Shown: positions 51,795 through 61,868, counted from the first letter of the stretch. The stretch: DNA of 64,000 nucleotides from Halegenticoccus soli (GCF_002844195.1 NZ_PEND01000002.1:1-64000), one strand, 5' to 3'. Notes: generated by a model from the sequence alone, not told the origin. Numbers and translations are program-made.

Positions 51795-51906
51795 GAACGT
51801 GGAGTGGGCGGCGGTCGGTGAAAAGCCCTTCAGTTCCGGGATTCGGCGGCGTTCGTCGTCCGGTGCGGTCGCACCGCCAGCGCGTTCGGCGCGGCGACCC
51901 CCGGCC

Positions 51907-52566
51907 TCACGGCGTCCCGACGTGCTTGTGCCGGAGGTACAGGTAGTAGACCGCGAGCGGCACGCTCACGACGAAGTTCGTCACGATGACCGCCGCGAGG
52001 GCGACGAGCCCGTACAGCGCCGGATCCGGGTCCCACTCCAGTCGCGCCCGCGAGACGGCCCTCGCGTCGACGTAGATCGCGATCGGGAACAGCACCGCGA
52101 TGACGACGCCGGCCAGGCCGAGCAGGAGCGCGGCGAACGCGACCGCGAAGAACGACCCGATGCTGGCGAGGCCGCCCAGCCCCGCGAGGTCGAGCGCGAA
52201 GCCGAGGCCGAAGAGCGCGAACGCGCCGACCGCGGCGAGGAACGTCACGACGAAGTACGCCGGGACGGCGGCGATCCAGTACCACCACCGCGAGTCGACG
52301 GTCGCGTCCGGCAGGTACCGGTCGAGCCCGCCGGACTCCCGCTCGCGCTCGCGCGGGTCGGCGCGTCCGGTCCCCTCGTCCGGCGTCGCGCGGGCGCGTT
52401 CGGTCGACTCGACCGAGTCGGTCGAGTCGATCGAGTCCGCCGATTCGGCGGCCCGCGTCGCTCGATCGGGTCGGTAATCGGACTGATCGGAACGATGACC
52501 GGACCGCTCCGATCGGTCGGTCCGCTCGTCTTCGCGGTCCCAGTCGTCCGGCGGAGGGCTGCTCAT
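51907..52566 (-). CDS. Membrane protein with disordered acidic N-terminus
   Basis: 219 residues. Residues 1-85 are disordered, rich in Asp/Ser/Arg and repeats such as DSIDSTDSVEST. After WWYWIAAVPAYFVVTFLAA come three or four membrane segments, and the tail ends LYLRHKHVGTP. No catalytic motif. TATA GTGTTTATCT lies 25-34 nt before ATG 52566. It sits between hemL and hemC but shows no sign of a tetrapyrrole role. Function unknown. Confidence 0.7.
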   Translation of the reverse strand: MSSPPPDDWDREDERTDRSERSGHRSDQSDYRPDRATRAAESADSIDSTDSVESTERARATPDEGTGRADPRERERESGGLDRYLPDATVDSRWWYWIAAVPAYFVVTFLAAVGAFALFGLGFALDLAGLGGLASIGSFFAVAFAALLLGLAGVVIAVLFPIAIYVDARAVSRARLEWDPDPALYGLVALAAVIVTNFVVSVPLAVYYLYLRHKHVGTP

Positions 52567-52590
52567 ACTCGATGCTACGCCGCCGAAGGC

Positions 52591-52600
52591 AGATAAACAC
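52591..52600 (-). promoter_or_regulatory. TATA box of the membrane protein gene
   Basis: Minus-strand GTGTTTATCT, 25-34 nt before ATG 52566. Confidence 0.6.
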
Positions 52601-52641
52601 GGAGGTTCGACACGTCGAACCGGCGACCGGTCGGCCGAACC

Positions 52642-53979
<1,338 letters not shown>

Positions 53980-54117
53980 GCCCGGACACCTCCGAGCGCG
54001 AGCGGGCGGATCCCGGTCCGCGAACCGGACGAATCGACCGACCTGTATCGTCTCGACGTGTTCATGCTCCGCCGTTCGAATGCGGGGAGGAAAGTAGTTA
54101 CTGACGCGTCGCGTCGG

Positions 54118-54882
54118 CTACTCCGACGTCTCGGGCCGTCGCGAGCCGTTCGCTCCGAACGGCTCGCGCAGGCTCTCGAACGGATTACCCAGGCTCCCGA
54201 ACGGATCGCCCGGAGCACTTTCGTCCGCGCGCTCCAGGAGCAGCAGCCCGAGCGCGTCGTTCAGCGCGTGGACGCAGATCAGCGCGGGCAGGTTCCGCAG
54301 GCGGAGGTACAGCAGGGTCGTCACGAGGGCCGGGACCGAGACGCGGAGCACCTCGTCTCGGCTCCGCCCGCTCGCGTGCGCGGCGGTGAAGGCGGCGAAC
54401 GACGCGCCGCCGGCGAGCGCCGGGCTCCCCGTGACGGCGACGAGGCGCTCCACCGCGTAGCCCCTGAAGGCGAGTTCCTCGGTCACGCCCGCGGTCGCCA
54501 CGACGAACAGCCGTCTGCCGGTCGAAAGTTCCGAGAACGGCGAGAGCCCCTCGTCCGTTCGGCCGACGCCGAGCCGATCGAACGCCGGCGACGCGACGGC
54601 GCTCGCGGACACGAGGAGCGCGGTTCCCCCGCACACGGCCGCGACGAAGGCCGACGGGGACAGGGAGCGCCCGCTGAGCGACGAGAGCGGGAGCCGCTCG
54701 ACGAACAGGGTGTAGGCGACGACGCCGCCCGCCACGGCCCACTTCAGCAGATCACCTTCCAGCAGGTCCCGCGACGCGGGCAGATCGGTCGGCCGGAGCC
54801 GGTCGTGAAGCCGGCCGGCGATCGGCATGCCGCCGAGCGCGAGCGCGAGCGCGAGCCCGCCGAGGGTGACGAGCGGTTTCAT
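54118..54882 (-). CDS. CPBP-family intramembrane metalloprotease
   Basis: 254 residues with about seven membrane segments. CPBP (Rce1-like) motifs: EELAFRGYAVERL (EExxxR) near residue 130, FTAAHASGRS near 165, and the third motif HALNDAL near 210. Such proteins cleave prenylated or other membrane substrates or, in bacteria, protect against bacteriocins. Substrate unknown. It precedes the glnK gene on the same strand, with 88 nt between. Confidence 0.85.
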   Translation of the reverse strand: MKPLVTLGGLALALALGGMPIAGRLHDRLRPTDLPASRDLLEGDLLKWAVAGGVVAYTLFVERLPLSSLSGRSLSPSAFVAAVCGGTALLVSASAVASPAFDRLGVGRTDEGLSPFSELSTGRRLFVVATAGVTEELAFRGYAVERLVAVTGSPALAGGASFAAFTAAHASGRSRDEVLRVSVPALVTTLLYLRLRNLPALICVHALNDALGLLLLERADESAPGDPFGSLGNPFESLREPFGANGSRRPETSE

Positions 54883-54970
54883 GCGCCGTCGTTTCGGCTC
54901 GCGGCGGATAACTGCGGCGCGGCGTGGCAGCCGGCGAGAATCGGAGGACTTCGAAAGGGAGGCGCGCCGA

Positions 54971-55342
54971 TCAGACCGCGTCTCGCCCGCGCTTGCCCGT
55001 CCGGACCTGCACGGCGTCGGCCACGTCGAGGACGAAGATCTTCCCGTCGCCGGGCTCGCCGGTGTTGGCCGCCTCGCGGATCGCGTCGACGACGTCGTCG
55101 GCCGGGATGTCGGCGACGACGCACTCGACCTTCACCTTCTGGTGGAGGTCGACCGTGTACTCCTCGCCGCGCCACTGGCCCTTCTTCGCCGGCTGGCTGC
55201 CCCGGCCGGAGACGTTCGTGACCGTGAGAGAGGGCGCGCCGACCTCGGCGAGCCCCCGCTTCACGTCGCCCAGCTTGTCCGGGCGGACGATCGCCACGAT
55301 CATCTTGATGCCGCCGTCGTTCGGGAGGTCGGACTCACTCAT
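54971..55342 (-). CDS. glnK: Nitrogen regulatory protein P-II
   Basis: 123 residues. P-II fold with the [18 protein letters not shown] start, the T-loop [15 protein letters not shown] (tyrosine present) and the C-loop [17 protein letters not shown] that binds ATP/2-oxoglutarate. It docks on and blocks AmtB. The start lies inside the amtB end: an 8-nt overlap with the amtB stop, so the two are translated together. The N-terminal MSESDLPND extension is halophile-type. Confidence 0.94.
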   Translation of the reverse strand: MSESDLPNDGGIKMIVAIVRPDKLGDVKRGLAEVGAPSLTVTNVSGRGSQPAKKGQWRGEEYTVDLHQKVKVECVVADIPADDVVDAIREAANTGEPGDGKIFVLDVADAVQVRTGKRGRDAV

Positions 55343-56798
55343 CGTTCGCACCCCCGTCGCCCTCGGACTTGTACGCACCGTCGACTCTGTTGGACGGGTC
55401 CCCGGCTCCGCCGTGCGCGCCGTTGACTCGGTCGTACGCGCCGCTTATTCCGTCGTACCCGCCGCCGGCTCCGGCGACGCCGCCGTCCGGGCGGATCGGC
55501 GCGCCGGCGCCGTCGGCCACCGCGTCCGGCTTGCCGAACTCGGGGTAGGTGTCGACGCCGTGCTCCGCGGAGTCGAGCCCCTCGCGCTCGTGGTCGGGCG
55601 TGACGCGCGCCTCGCCGAGCGCCCTGATCGCGCCGAACACGGCGGCGGTCGCGGCGAACGTCCAGAGCGCGATCACGGCGACGCCGACGACCTGCGAGAC
55701 GAACTGGCTCGCGGTGAACCCGTCGACGGCGAACACCGGAAACAGCACCGCCCCGAGGACGCCCGCCGAGCCGTGGACCGGGAAGACCGCGCACACGTCG
55801 TCGATCCGCAGGCGCTTCTCGACGAACTCGAACACGAGCGGGAGCTGCCCGCCGGCGAGCAGGCCGATGACGAGCGCGCCGGGCCAGACGATCGCGTCGG
55901 TGTTGCTCGTGATGCCGACGAGGCCGGCGAGCAGGCCGTTTGCGACGTACAGCGTGTCGACCTTGCCGGTCTTGTACAGCGCGACGGCGGCCGCGCCGAT
56001 GGCTCCCGCGGCCATCCCGAGCGTCGTCGTCAGCGCGACCCGACCGACGTAGCTGAAGTCGCCGAGGACGGCTTCGCCCCCTTCGAGGGTGAGCGGCGCG
56101 GCGGCCGTGCCGACGTTGAACCCGTACCAGCCGAACGCCAGCACGAGCGTCCCGAGGACGGCGAACGTCAGCGAGTGGCCGGGGATGACGTTCACCGTGC
56201 CGTCGGCGTTGAAGCGGTCCATCCGCGGACCGAGCATCCACGCGGCGGTGAGGCCGGCGATGCCGCCCATCCCGTGGACGATCATCCCGCCCGCGAAGTC
56301 GTGAAAGCCCAGCCCGTCGAGGAAACCGCCGTCCCAGGTGAGGCCGGTGACGACCGGGTAGATGACCGCCGCGAGCAGCACCGTGTAGGTGACGTACGCC
56401 CGGAGCTTCGCGCGGCCGGCGACGGCCCCGGAGACGATGGTCGCTGCGGTCATCGCGAACACCGCGCCGAACAGCCAGTACACCCAGTCGACCGACGAGC
56501 CGGGCGCGTAGACCCCCTCGAACGCGCCGACGACGGAGTACGATCCGCCGCCGGTCGCGCCGCCGACGACGGCCGAGACGGCCGCGCCGACGAGGAAGAA
56601 GGTGATCACGCCGACGCTCCACGTCAGCAGGTTCTTCGTCAGCTGGTTCGCGACGTTCTTCGCGCGCACCTGGCCCGCTTCGAGCATGGCGAACCCGGCG
56701 TGCATGAAGAAGATGAGGAACGTGACGGTGAGCACCCAGACCATGTTGACGCTCTCGACGACGGCCGAGAGGTCGGTCTGCAACAGCGCCCCGGTCAT
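55335..56798 (-). CDS. amtB: Ammonium transporter AmtB
   Basis: 487 residues with 11 membrane segments. Conserved blocks are [16 protein letters not shown] near residue 35, [17 protein letters not shown] with a pore His near 165, and [16 protein letters not shown] with the second pore His near 315. A long C-terminal tail after [20 protein letters not shown] is Gly/Ala/Asp-rich with repeats ([22 protein letters not shown]). It passes ammonia through the membrane and is controlled by GlnK, encoded downstream with an 8-nt overlap. An AGGAGGGGAGA Shine-Dalgarno precedes ATG 56798. Confidence 0.95.
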   Translation of the reverse strand: MTGALLQTDLSAVVESVNMVWVLTVTFLIFFMHAGFAMLEAGQVRAKNVANQLTKNLLTWSVGVITFFLVGAAVSAVVGGATGGGSYSVVGAFEGVYAPGSSVDWVYWLFGAVFAMTAATIVSGAVAGRAKLRAYVTYTVLLAAVIYPVVTGLTWDGGFLDGLGFHDFAGGMIVHGMGGIAGLTAAWMLGPRMDRFNADGTVNVIPGHSLTFAVLGTLVLAFGWYGFNVGTAAAPLTLEGGEAVLGDFSYVGRVALTTTLGMAAGAIGAAAVALYKTGKVDTLYVANGLLAGLVGITSNTDAIVWPGALVIGLLAGGQLPLVFEFVEKRLRIDDVCAVFPVHGSAGVLGAVLFPVFAVDGFTASQFVSQVVGVAVIALWTFAATAAVFGAIRALGEARVTPDHEREGLDSAEHGVDTYPEFGKPDAVADGAGAPIRPDGGVAGAGGGYDGISGAYDRVNGAHGGAGDPSNRVDGAYKSEGDGGANDE

Positions 56799-56912
56799 TC
56801 TCCCCTCCTGATATCGAGCGGTTCGGAGTCACTTCTTGGACAAACGTTTACGGTTCCGCCGAGTTTGGTCGAATCTTTGTCGGTGATCACGGTGAAAGGT
56901 CACGGAACGTCT

Positions 56913-56920
56913 CTATATAA
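56913..56920 (-). promoter_or_regulatory. Proximal TATA box of amtB
   Basis: Minus-strand CTTATATA region (56913-56922), which would start the amtB transcript about 85-90 nt before the ATG, a long leader for this organism. Confidence 0.55.
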
Positions 56921-56992
56921 GGGTTGGCGTTAACAAACGTCTATTTTAACACGGAATAGTAGATGTACGTCCGGTTTAAAATCGAATAAGGG

Positions 56993-57000
56993 TTATATAA
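56993..57000 (-). promoter_or_regulatory. Distal TATA-like box upstream of amtB
   Basis: A second CTTATATAA 80 bp further upstream on the same strand. Both boxes could also be read on the plus strand, where no gene follows. Confidence 0.4.
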
Positions 57001-57170
57001 GGTCGTTTATCGGAGGATCGGTGGACAAATGTTGCCGCGGAATTTGACGCCCGTAGTGTCGGACGAACTACCGGTTCGTCGAAACGGCGTCGATCGGGGG
57101 ACGGTTCGCGTCTCGCGCGGCGGGGACGAGCGCCCGTTCGCGGTCGCGAGCGGTCGGAGAGCGCCCCGTC

Positions 57171-58151
57171 CTACAGCCTCGGTGCGACGTCCTCGGCGAA
57201 GTACGTCAGGATCAGATCCGCGCCCGCCCGCTTCACGCACAGGAGCGATTCGAGCGCCGTCTCTTCGAGGTCGAGCCACCCCCTCTCCGCGGCGGCGTGG
57301 AGCATCGCGTACTCCCCGCTGACGTTGTACGCGGCGACCGGGCGGTCGAACTCCCGTCGCACGTCGCGGACGACGTCGAGGTACGGCAGAGCCGGCTTCA
57401 CCATCAGCACGTCCGCGCCCTGCTCGACGTCGAGGCGGACCTCGCGCATCGCCTCGCGGGCGTTCGCGGGGTCCATCTGGTAGTGTCGCCGGTCGCCGAA
57501 GGCCGGCGCGCCGTCGGCGGCGTCCCGGAACGGGCCGTAGAAGGCGCTCTCGAACTTCGCGGCGTAGCTCATGATCGGCACGCTCTCGAACCCCGCGCCG
57601 TCGAGCCCCTCGCGGATCGCGCCGACCATCCCGTCGGTCATGCTGCTCGGCGCGACCATGTGCGCGCCCGCCTCGGCGTGGGAGACGGCGATCTCCGACA
57701 GCAGTTCGAGCGTCTCGTCGTTCCGCACGGTGAGGCGGGGGTCGCTCTCCGCGCTCTCCTCCAGCAGGCCGCAGTGGCCGTGATCCGTGTACTCGCAGAG
57801 GCAGACGTCGGTGATCACGTAGGCGTCCGTCTCCGCGACGATCCGGCGGGTCGCCTCCTGGACGACGCCGTCCTCGGCCCACGCGCGGCTGCCGCGCTCG
57901 TCCTTCGAGCGCGGGATGCCGAACAGCATCACCGCCTCGACGCCCGTCTCGCGCACCTCCTCGACGCGGGCGACCGCCTCGTCGATCGGGACGCGCTCGT
58001 GGCCCGGCATCGAGTCGATCGGGACGCGCTCGTCCGCCGTCGCGTCGACGAACACCGGCGCGATGAGGTCTGTCGGGGCCAGCCGCGTCTCGCTCACGAG
58101 CGGCCGGACGCCGTCGCTTCGCAGGCGTCGAGGGCGGTCTCTGAGCTCCAT
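57171..58151 (-). CDS. hemB: Delta-aminolevulinic acid dehydratase
   Basis: 326 residues from ATG 58151. Condenses two 5-aminolevulinate to porphobilinogen. The zinc-site Cys block DVCLCEYTDHGHC is near 120, and the two active-site lysines are in SYAAKFESAFYGP near 197 and MVKPALPYLD near 250. Length is normal for the family. It follows the amtB region on the same strand and is apart from the other tetrapyrrole genes. Octameric, cytoplasmic enzyme. Confidence 0.95.
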   Translation of the reverse strand: MELRDRPRRLRSDGVRPLVSETRLAPTDLIAPVFVDATADERVPIDSMPGHERVPIDEAVARVEEVRETGVEAVMLFGIPRSKDERGSRAWAEDGVVQEATRRIVAETDAYVITDVCLCEYTDHGHCGLLEESAESDPRLTVRNDETLELLSEIAVSHAEAGAHMVAPSSMTDGMVGAIREGLDGAGFESVPIMSYAAKFESAFYGPFRDAADGAPAFGDRRHYQMDPANAREAMREVRLDVEQGADVLMVKPALPYLDVVRDVRREFDRPVAAYNVSGEYAMLHAAAERGWLDLEETALESLLCVKRAGADLILTYFAEDVAPRL

Positions 58152-58250
58152 GGCGGGTGCTTGCCGCCCCCGACGCAAAACCGCATCGCTCGCGGACCGT
58201 CCCGCGCGGAGCGTTCTCGCCCGCCGGACCGTCAGCGCGGGGTCAAAAAC

Positions 58251-58257
58251 GATATAG
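58251..58257 (+). promoter_or_regulatory. TATA box of the DedA gene
   Basis: GATATAG, 25-31 nt before ATG 58282. Confidence 0.6.
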
Positions 58258-58281
58258 CGGAGAGTGAGGAAGGTAGTCCCG

Positions 58282-58818
58282 ATGGTAACGCCGGTCCTCC
58301 AGGTCGAGGAGATGCCCGCCGAGTTTCAGCAGCTCCTCGAATCGGAGTACGCGCTCTTGGTCCTCCTCGGGGTGTTCGTCCTCGAGGGGGCGATGCTGAT
58401 GTACTTCATGCCGAGCGAACTCATCGTCCCGGGGTCGATCTTCCTCATCGGCGACACCTCCCGCCTGGTCGCTCCGGCGAACCTCGCGATCATCGCCATC
58501 GCGGTCGTCGGCGCGACCATCGGCCAGTACGCGCTGTTCAAGGTCGCGCGGCGGGGCGGTCGGGAGTACCTCCTCCAGAAGCGGTGGTTCCGGATCAGCG
58601 AGGCGCAGCTCGACCGCTTCGACGGCTGGTTCGAGCGGTGGGGACCGGCCGCCGTACTCCTGAGCAACACGCTGCTCTTCACCCGCGGCATGCTGACCGT
58701 CCCCGCGGGGCTCTCGGACCTGAGCGATCGGCGGTTCGTCGCCTACTCGGCGCTGGGGACGCTCTCGTTCGAACTGATCCTCGCCGGGCTGCTCGTCTTC
58801 GCCGGTCGGTTGCTCTGA
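58282..58818 (+). CDS. DedA/SNARE-associated-type membrane protein
   Basis: 178 residues with 5-6 membrane segments. The family's PSELIVPGSIFLIG and VVGATIGQYALFKVARRGG blocks and the LFTRGMLTVPAGLSDLS motif are present. DedA proteins move lipids (for example undecaprenyl phosphate or phospholipids) between membrane leaflets; the lipid here is unknown. ATG 58282 is preferred to 58264 because a TATA box lies 25-31 nt before it. Divergent from hemB. Confidence 0.85.
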   Translation: MVTPVLQVEEMPAEFQQLLESEYALLVLLGVFVLEGAMLMYFMPSELIVPGSIFLIGDTSRLVAPANLAIIAIAVVGATIGQYALFKVARRGGREYLLQKRWFRISEAQLDRFDGWFERWGPAAVLLSNTLLFTRGMLTVPAGLSDLSDRRFVAYSALGTLSFELILAGLLVFAGRLL

Positions 58819-58911
58819 GGCGATTCGCCCGACGGCGTCCGACCGCGCCGCCGTCGAAGGGTCGATCGAAGGGGGTCGAGAGCGAAAAGAGGCGACGAGA
58901 TCGCTCGCGGT

Positions 58912-59076
58912 CTACTCGGTTCGGTCGATGTCGAGCTTCTCGCGGAGCGCCGCGAGTTCGTCGGAGTCCGCGAGCTCCTCCAGCCGCTCGCGGAAGTGGA
59001 CCTCGCAGAGGCCGACCTTGATCCCGTCCTTCTCGGCGGCGTAGGTGGCCTCGCGGTCGCAGTAGTGGCAGTACAT
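58912..59076 (-). CDS. Small zinc-binding DUF6757-like protein
   Basis: 54 residues. MYCHYCDREATYAAEKDG carries a C-x2-C pair and GLCEVHFRERLEEL has a further Cys and His, so a zinc site is likely. The C-terminal half is helical and acidic. It matches a haloarchaeal family (DUF6757). It is too short to carry a catalytic domain; a regulatory or structural role is possible. Next gene on the strand is the PHP phosphoesterase. Function unknown. Confidence 0.8.
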   Translation of the reverse strand: MYCHYCDREATYAAEKDGIKVGLCEVHFRERLEELADSDELAALREKLDIDRTE

Positions 59077-59148
59077 ACACGGAGTTCGCGCCCGACCGGG
59101 TTGAAGGCTACGCTCTCGGCAGCCGAGTGCCGCGCTTTCCCCGGGCGG

Positions 59149-59940
59149 TCACCCCAGCGCCCGCGCGGCGAACTGGTCGAACGCCTCCCGCGGCGGCCCG
59201 GCCAGCCCCAGCTCGGTCCCGTGCGCGTCGCTCCCGCCCGTCGCCAGCAGGTCGCGCTCCGCGATGACGCGGTCGAGGAGCGCCGCGTCCACCTCGCGGT
59301 CGTACGGGTAGTACCGTTCGACGGCGTCGAGGTGCGCCGTCAACGCCAGGGCGCGCTCGGGATCGTCGTAGCGGAACGGGTGCGCCAGACTCGTAACCGC
59401 ACAGGTCTCCGAGAGCAGTTCGACCCCGCGCTCGAACGGCGTGAGCCGGCGCGGGACGTAGCAAGGCCCCCCGTCGCCGATGAGGTGATCGAACGCCCCC
59501 TGGTAGTCGTACGGCGCGTCGCTGGCTTCGATCGCCCGGGCCACGTGCGGGCGGCCGATTCCCTCGCGCGCCTCGATCCCGAGGTCGACGCCGAGGGACG
59601 ACTCGACGCGCGCGACGATCTCCGCCCCGCGCTCGACCCGGTCCCGCTGGAGTCGGTCGAGTTCCGCCGTCAACGCCTCGGTCGGGCGGACGGCGTACCC
59701 GAGCAGATCGACCGGCCGTGGATCGGCGTCCACCCGGAGTTCGAGTCCGCGGACGACCGTCACGCCGCCGCGCCGCTCGACCGGGTCGTCGAGGCCGGGG
59801 TGATACCGGTCGTGATCCGTGATCGCCACGCACTCGACCCCGGCGGCGCGAGCCGCGGCGGGCACCGCCGCGAGCGTCAGCTCGCCGTCGGAGGCCGTCG
59901 TGTGGACGTGCAGATCGGCGACCGGGCGCGCGTCTCCCAT
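59149..59940 (-). CDS. PHP-domain phosphoesterase (YciV/TrpH-like)
   Basis: 263 residues from ATG 59940. PHP motifs: ADLHVHTTASDGELT at 8-22, AITDHDRY near 40, GLELRVDAD, and the C-terminal GGSDAHGTELG near 235. The insert with AFDHLIGDGGPCYVPRR matches the YciV/RNase AM group, which trims 5'-ends of RNA or dephosphorylates 3',5'-nucleotides. Metal-dependent (Mn/Zn trinuclear). Upstream of its start lie 14-bp tandem repeats. Cytoplasmic. Confidence 0.88.
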   Translation of the reverse strand: MGDARPVADLHVHTTASDGELTLAAVPAAARAAGVECVAITDHDRYHPGLDDPVERRGGVTVVRGLELRVDADPRPVDLLGYAVRPTEALTAELDRLQRDRVERGAEIVARVESSLGVDLGIEAREGIGRPHVARAIEASDAPYDYQGAFDHLIGDGGPCYVPRRLTPFERGVELLSETCAVTSLAHPFRYDDPERALALTAHLDAVERYYPYDREVDAALLDRVIAERDLLATGGSDAHGTELGLAGPPREAFDQFAARALG

Positions 59941-59981
59941 GCCTCCGGTTCGGCGCGTCCGTCGCAAATCGCTTGCGGACC

Positions 59982-60093
59982 GCGTGCGACGGAGCGCGGA
60001 CGGCAGAGCGCGGACGACGGGATGCGGACGACGGGATGCGGAGGACGGGCCGCGGACGACGGGAGACGCACGGCGGGACGCGGACGGCGAAGC
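59982..60093. repeat. 14-bp tandem repeat array (about eight units)
   Basis: Consecutive 14-mers of the type GCGGACGACGGGAT run from 59982 to 60093 without spacers. The best-matching units are at 60010, 60024 and 60052. The array is non-coding, lies 42 nt upstream of the PHP start (minus) and 90 nt upstream of the gene at 60184 (plus). Confidence 0.85.
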
Positions 60094-60153
60094 GCGTGCG
60101 GATTAATGACCATTAAGGAATCGAATCACTCTAAGGATGTACATGGAAAATCG

Positions 60154-60163
60154 TTATAATTAT
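60154..60163 (+). promoter_or_regulatory. TATA box of the gene at 60184
   Basis: TTATAATTAT, 21-30 nt before ATG 60184. Confidence 0.65.
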
Positions 60164-60183
60164 CTTCCGGGTAGAATCTGCCG

Positions 60184-60468
60184 ATGCGACTCAACCGCAC
60201 CGGCGACGCGTTCGACGGTCACGAGTTCCCCGCCACGAGCGAGGAACTCGTCGAGGAGTACGGCGATCAGCTGATCGAACTACAGAACGGCGAGGAGACG
60301 TTCCGGGAGGTGCTCGAACGGCTCGGAGCGCAGACGTACGAGGGCCCGGACGACGTTCGGAACGCCCTGCTCACGGGCGTGAGCCACAAGGCGATCGGCC
60401 GACGCTTCTACAGCGACCGCGACGCGCCCGCGCTGGGCGAGAACGGTCCCGACCCCGTGTCGTTCTGA
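60184..60468 (+). CDS. DUF5789-like haloarchaeal protein
   Basis: 94 residues (MRLNRTGDAFDGHEFPATSE). It has the FPATSEELVEEYGD and GRRFYSDRDAPALGENG segments of a haloarchaeal family I recall as DUF5789 (related to DUF2795). Acidic and helical, no catalytic motif. It is divergent from the PHP gene and convergent with the DUF5784-like gene. Function unknown. Confidence 0.7.
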   Translation: MRLNRTGDAFDGHEFPATSEELVEEYGDQLIELQNGEETFREVLERLGAQTYEGPDDVRNALLTGVSHKAIGRRFYSDRDAPALGENGPDPVSF

Positions 60469-60508
60469 CCCGGCTCCCGACGCCCTCCTCGTTTTCGCGG
60501 CCGGTACG

Positions 60509-61558
60509 TCAAACCCAGTCCAGCGCTCCGTCCAGATCGAGCGGGAGTGAGCCCTTGCTGTACCCTTCGATCCGCCCGTCGGGCCGCGCTCGAAAGACGA
60601 GCGCCGGGCGGTGTCGGACCTCCGGCCGCTCGCCGCGGACCGCGCGCCAGTCGTCGTCGGGGAAGGACGTGCAGTCGACGAACAGCACGACGCCGCCGCC
60701 GTGGCGTTCGAGCTGTCCGCTCGTTTTCGTCTCCGCGGTGTCTCTGACGGCGGCGACGGGCGTGCTCGCGCTCCGGCGGTTCGGCGGCAGCGGGCGCGTC
60801 ACCTCGACCAGCGTCCCGTTCTCGCCGGGTCGCTCGGCCCGGAAGTCGAGCGAGTGCCCCGTCGTCACCTCGATCTCGGGCGTCACCTCGTAGCCCGCGC
60901 CGACGAGAAGCTTCGCGGCGTCGAACTCGCCCATCGCGGCGCTCATCCGCACTGGATCGAAGCGCGCGGAGGTGCCGAGTTTGCCGGCCATCTCCTCGCG
61001 GTAGGAGTCGAACACGCCCGTCCGGAGGAACTCCTCGTAGAAGTCGAGCGCCTCGTCGCGGGTCGCGTCGGGGAACCCGGCGGCGTGTTCGTCGAAGAAC
61101 CGGCGGGTCGTGTCCCGGCCGTCCTTCGAGAGGAAGACGGGGAGGAAAAACCACGAGAGGTGCGGGTACGGTTCGAGCCACGGCGACTCCTCGTGGAGCT
61201 GCGCGAGCAGTTCGCGCTGCGCCCAGCGCGCGACGGGGTAGGGGACCTCTTCGAACCCGTACTTGTTGGTCTTCCACAGCGCGCTCGGCGTCTCGGTGTT
61301 GCCGAGCCAGTACCCGCCCGGTCGCCGGTCGCCGCCCGTCCCCGCCGGGCCGTCGTCGGCGTCCGTCGCCCAGCAGAACAGCGCGAGATCGCCGTTGTCC
61401 ATTTCGAACCGCCGGGCCTCGTAGCCCGGCGGCGGTCTGAACCACGGATCGCGCATCGTCGCGCCGAGATTCGAGTCGAGCGGCTTCAGCAGGTCGCGGC
61501 GGAGTCGATCCGGGGTCCACCGGCCGGGCGAGTACCGAAATCGGAGTGGGCGTGCCAC
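60509..61558 (-). CDS. DUF5784-like haloarchaeal protein with nuclease-like motif
   Basis: 349 residues from GTG 61558 (MARPLRFRYSPGRWTPDRLRRDLL). It has aromatic-rich segments (YPHLSWFFLPVFL) and a C-terminal part with EIEVTTGHSLDFRA followed by TLVEVTRPLPPNRR, spacing like the D-x(n)-ExK core of PD-(D/E)XK nucleases, but with Thr in place of Lys. I recognise it as the haloarchaeal DUF5784 family. TATA CTTTAGTTA lies 20-28 nt before the start. Function unproven. Confidence 0.75.
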   Translation of the reverse strand: MARPLRFRYSPGRWTPDRLRRDLLKPLDSNLGATMRDPWFRPPPGYEARRFEMDNGDLALFCWATDADDGPAGTGGDRRPGGYWLGNTETPSALWKTNKYGFEEVPYPVARWAQRELLAQLHEESPWLEPYPHLSWFFLPVFLSKDGRDTTRRFFDEHAAGFPDATRDEALDFYEEFLRTGVFDSYREEMAGKLGTSARFDPVRMSAAMGEFDAAKLLVGAGYEVTPEIEVTTGHSLDFRAERPGENGTLVEVTRPLPPNRRSASTPVAAVRDTAETKTSGQLERHGGGVVLFVDCTSFPDDDWRAVRGERPEVRHRPALVFRARPDGRIEGYSKGSLPLDLDGALDWV

Positions 61559-61577
61559 ACCCTCCGTAGGCGCTTGG

Positions 61578-61586
61578 TAACTAAAG
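61578..61586 (-). promoter_or_regulatory. TATA box of the DUF5784-like gene
   Basis: Minus-strand CTTTAGTTA region, 20-28 nt before the GTG start at 61558. Confidence 0.45.
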
Positions 61587-61646
61587 GTTCGCCCTTCTGT
61601 CCGCCGCGATCGGAGTCGTTCTCCGGCATGCTACGTGTATGACCGT

Positions 61647-61657
61647 TACATATTTAT
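61647..61657 (+). promoter_or_regulatory. TATA box of the gene at 61686
   Basis: TTACATATTTAT, 29-39 nt before ATG 61686. Confidence 0.6.
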
Positions 61658-61685
61658 CCGAAAACTTGCTACGCCATGTCGTATC

Positions 61686-61868
61686 ATGTCAATGGGTGCC
61701 TACGACGAGAACGAACACGAGCGGCGCGAGCAGAAGACGGCTCAGATCGACATCGAGTCCGACGACCGACGCGGGGACTTCCACGGCACGCTCGAGTTCG
61801 ACGCCGGCGACTCGGCCGAAGCACTCCTCGACCAGTTCCGCAAGATCAAGGGCGATCACGCCGACTAG
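61686..61868 (+). CDS. DUF5786-like small haloarchaeal protein
   Basis: 60 residues from ATG 61686 (MSMGAYDENEHERREQKTA); a second ATG follows at 61692. The GTLEFDAGDSAEALLDQFRKIK ending matches the haloarchaeal DUF5786 family. Very acidic and probably helical; no metal or catalytic site. Its TAG overlaps the stop of the broken minus-strand gene. Function unknown. Confidence 0.78.
   Translation: MSMGAYDENEHERREQKTAQIDIESDDRRGDFHGTLEFDAGDSAEALLDQFRKIKGDHAD

Larger units (their letters stand above)
56799..57170. other. Region between amtB and hemB with amtB leader
   Basis: 372 bp without a supported gene. It holds the likely amtB leader and promoter (AT-rich 56830-57010) and a GC-rich tail next to the hemB stop. 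A plus frame from 57029 reads through GC-rich shadow sequence and has no family features. Confidence 0.6.

Noticed and set aside
57029-57322. A 97-residue plus frame next to hemB
   Set aside because: It overlaps the hemB coding end on the other strand, is rich in Arg/Pro and shows no family features.
59982-60093. A CRISPR array
   Set aside because: Units are 14 bp, contiguous, without unique spacers or adjacent cas genes.
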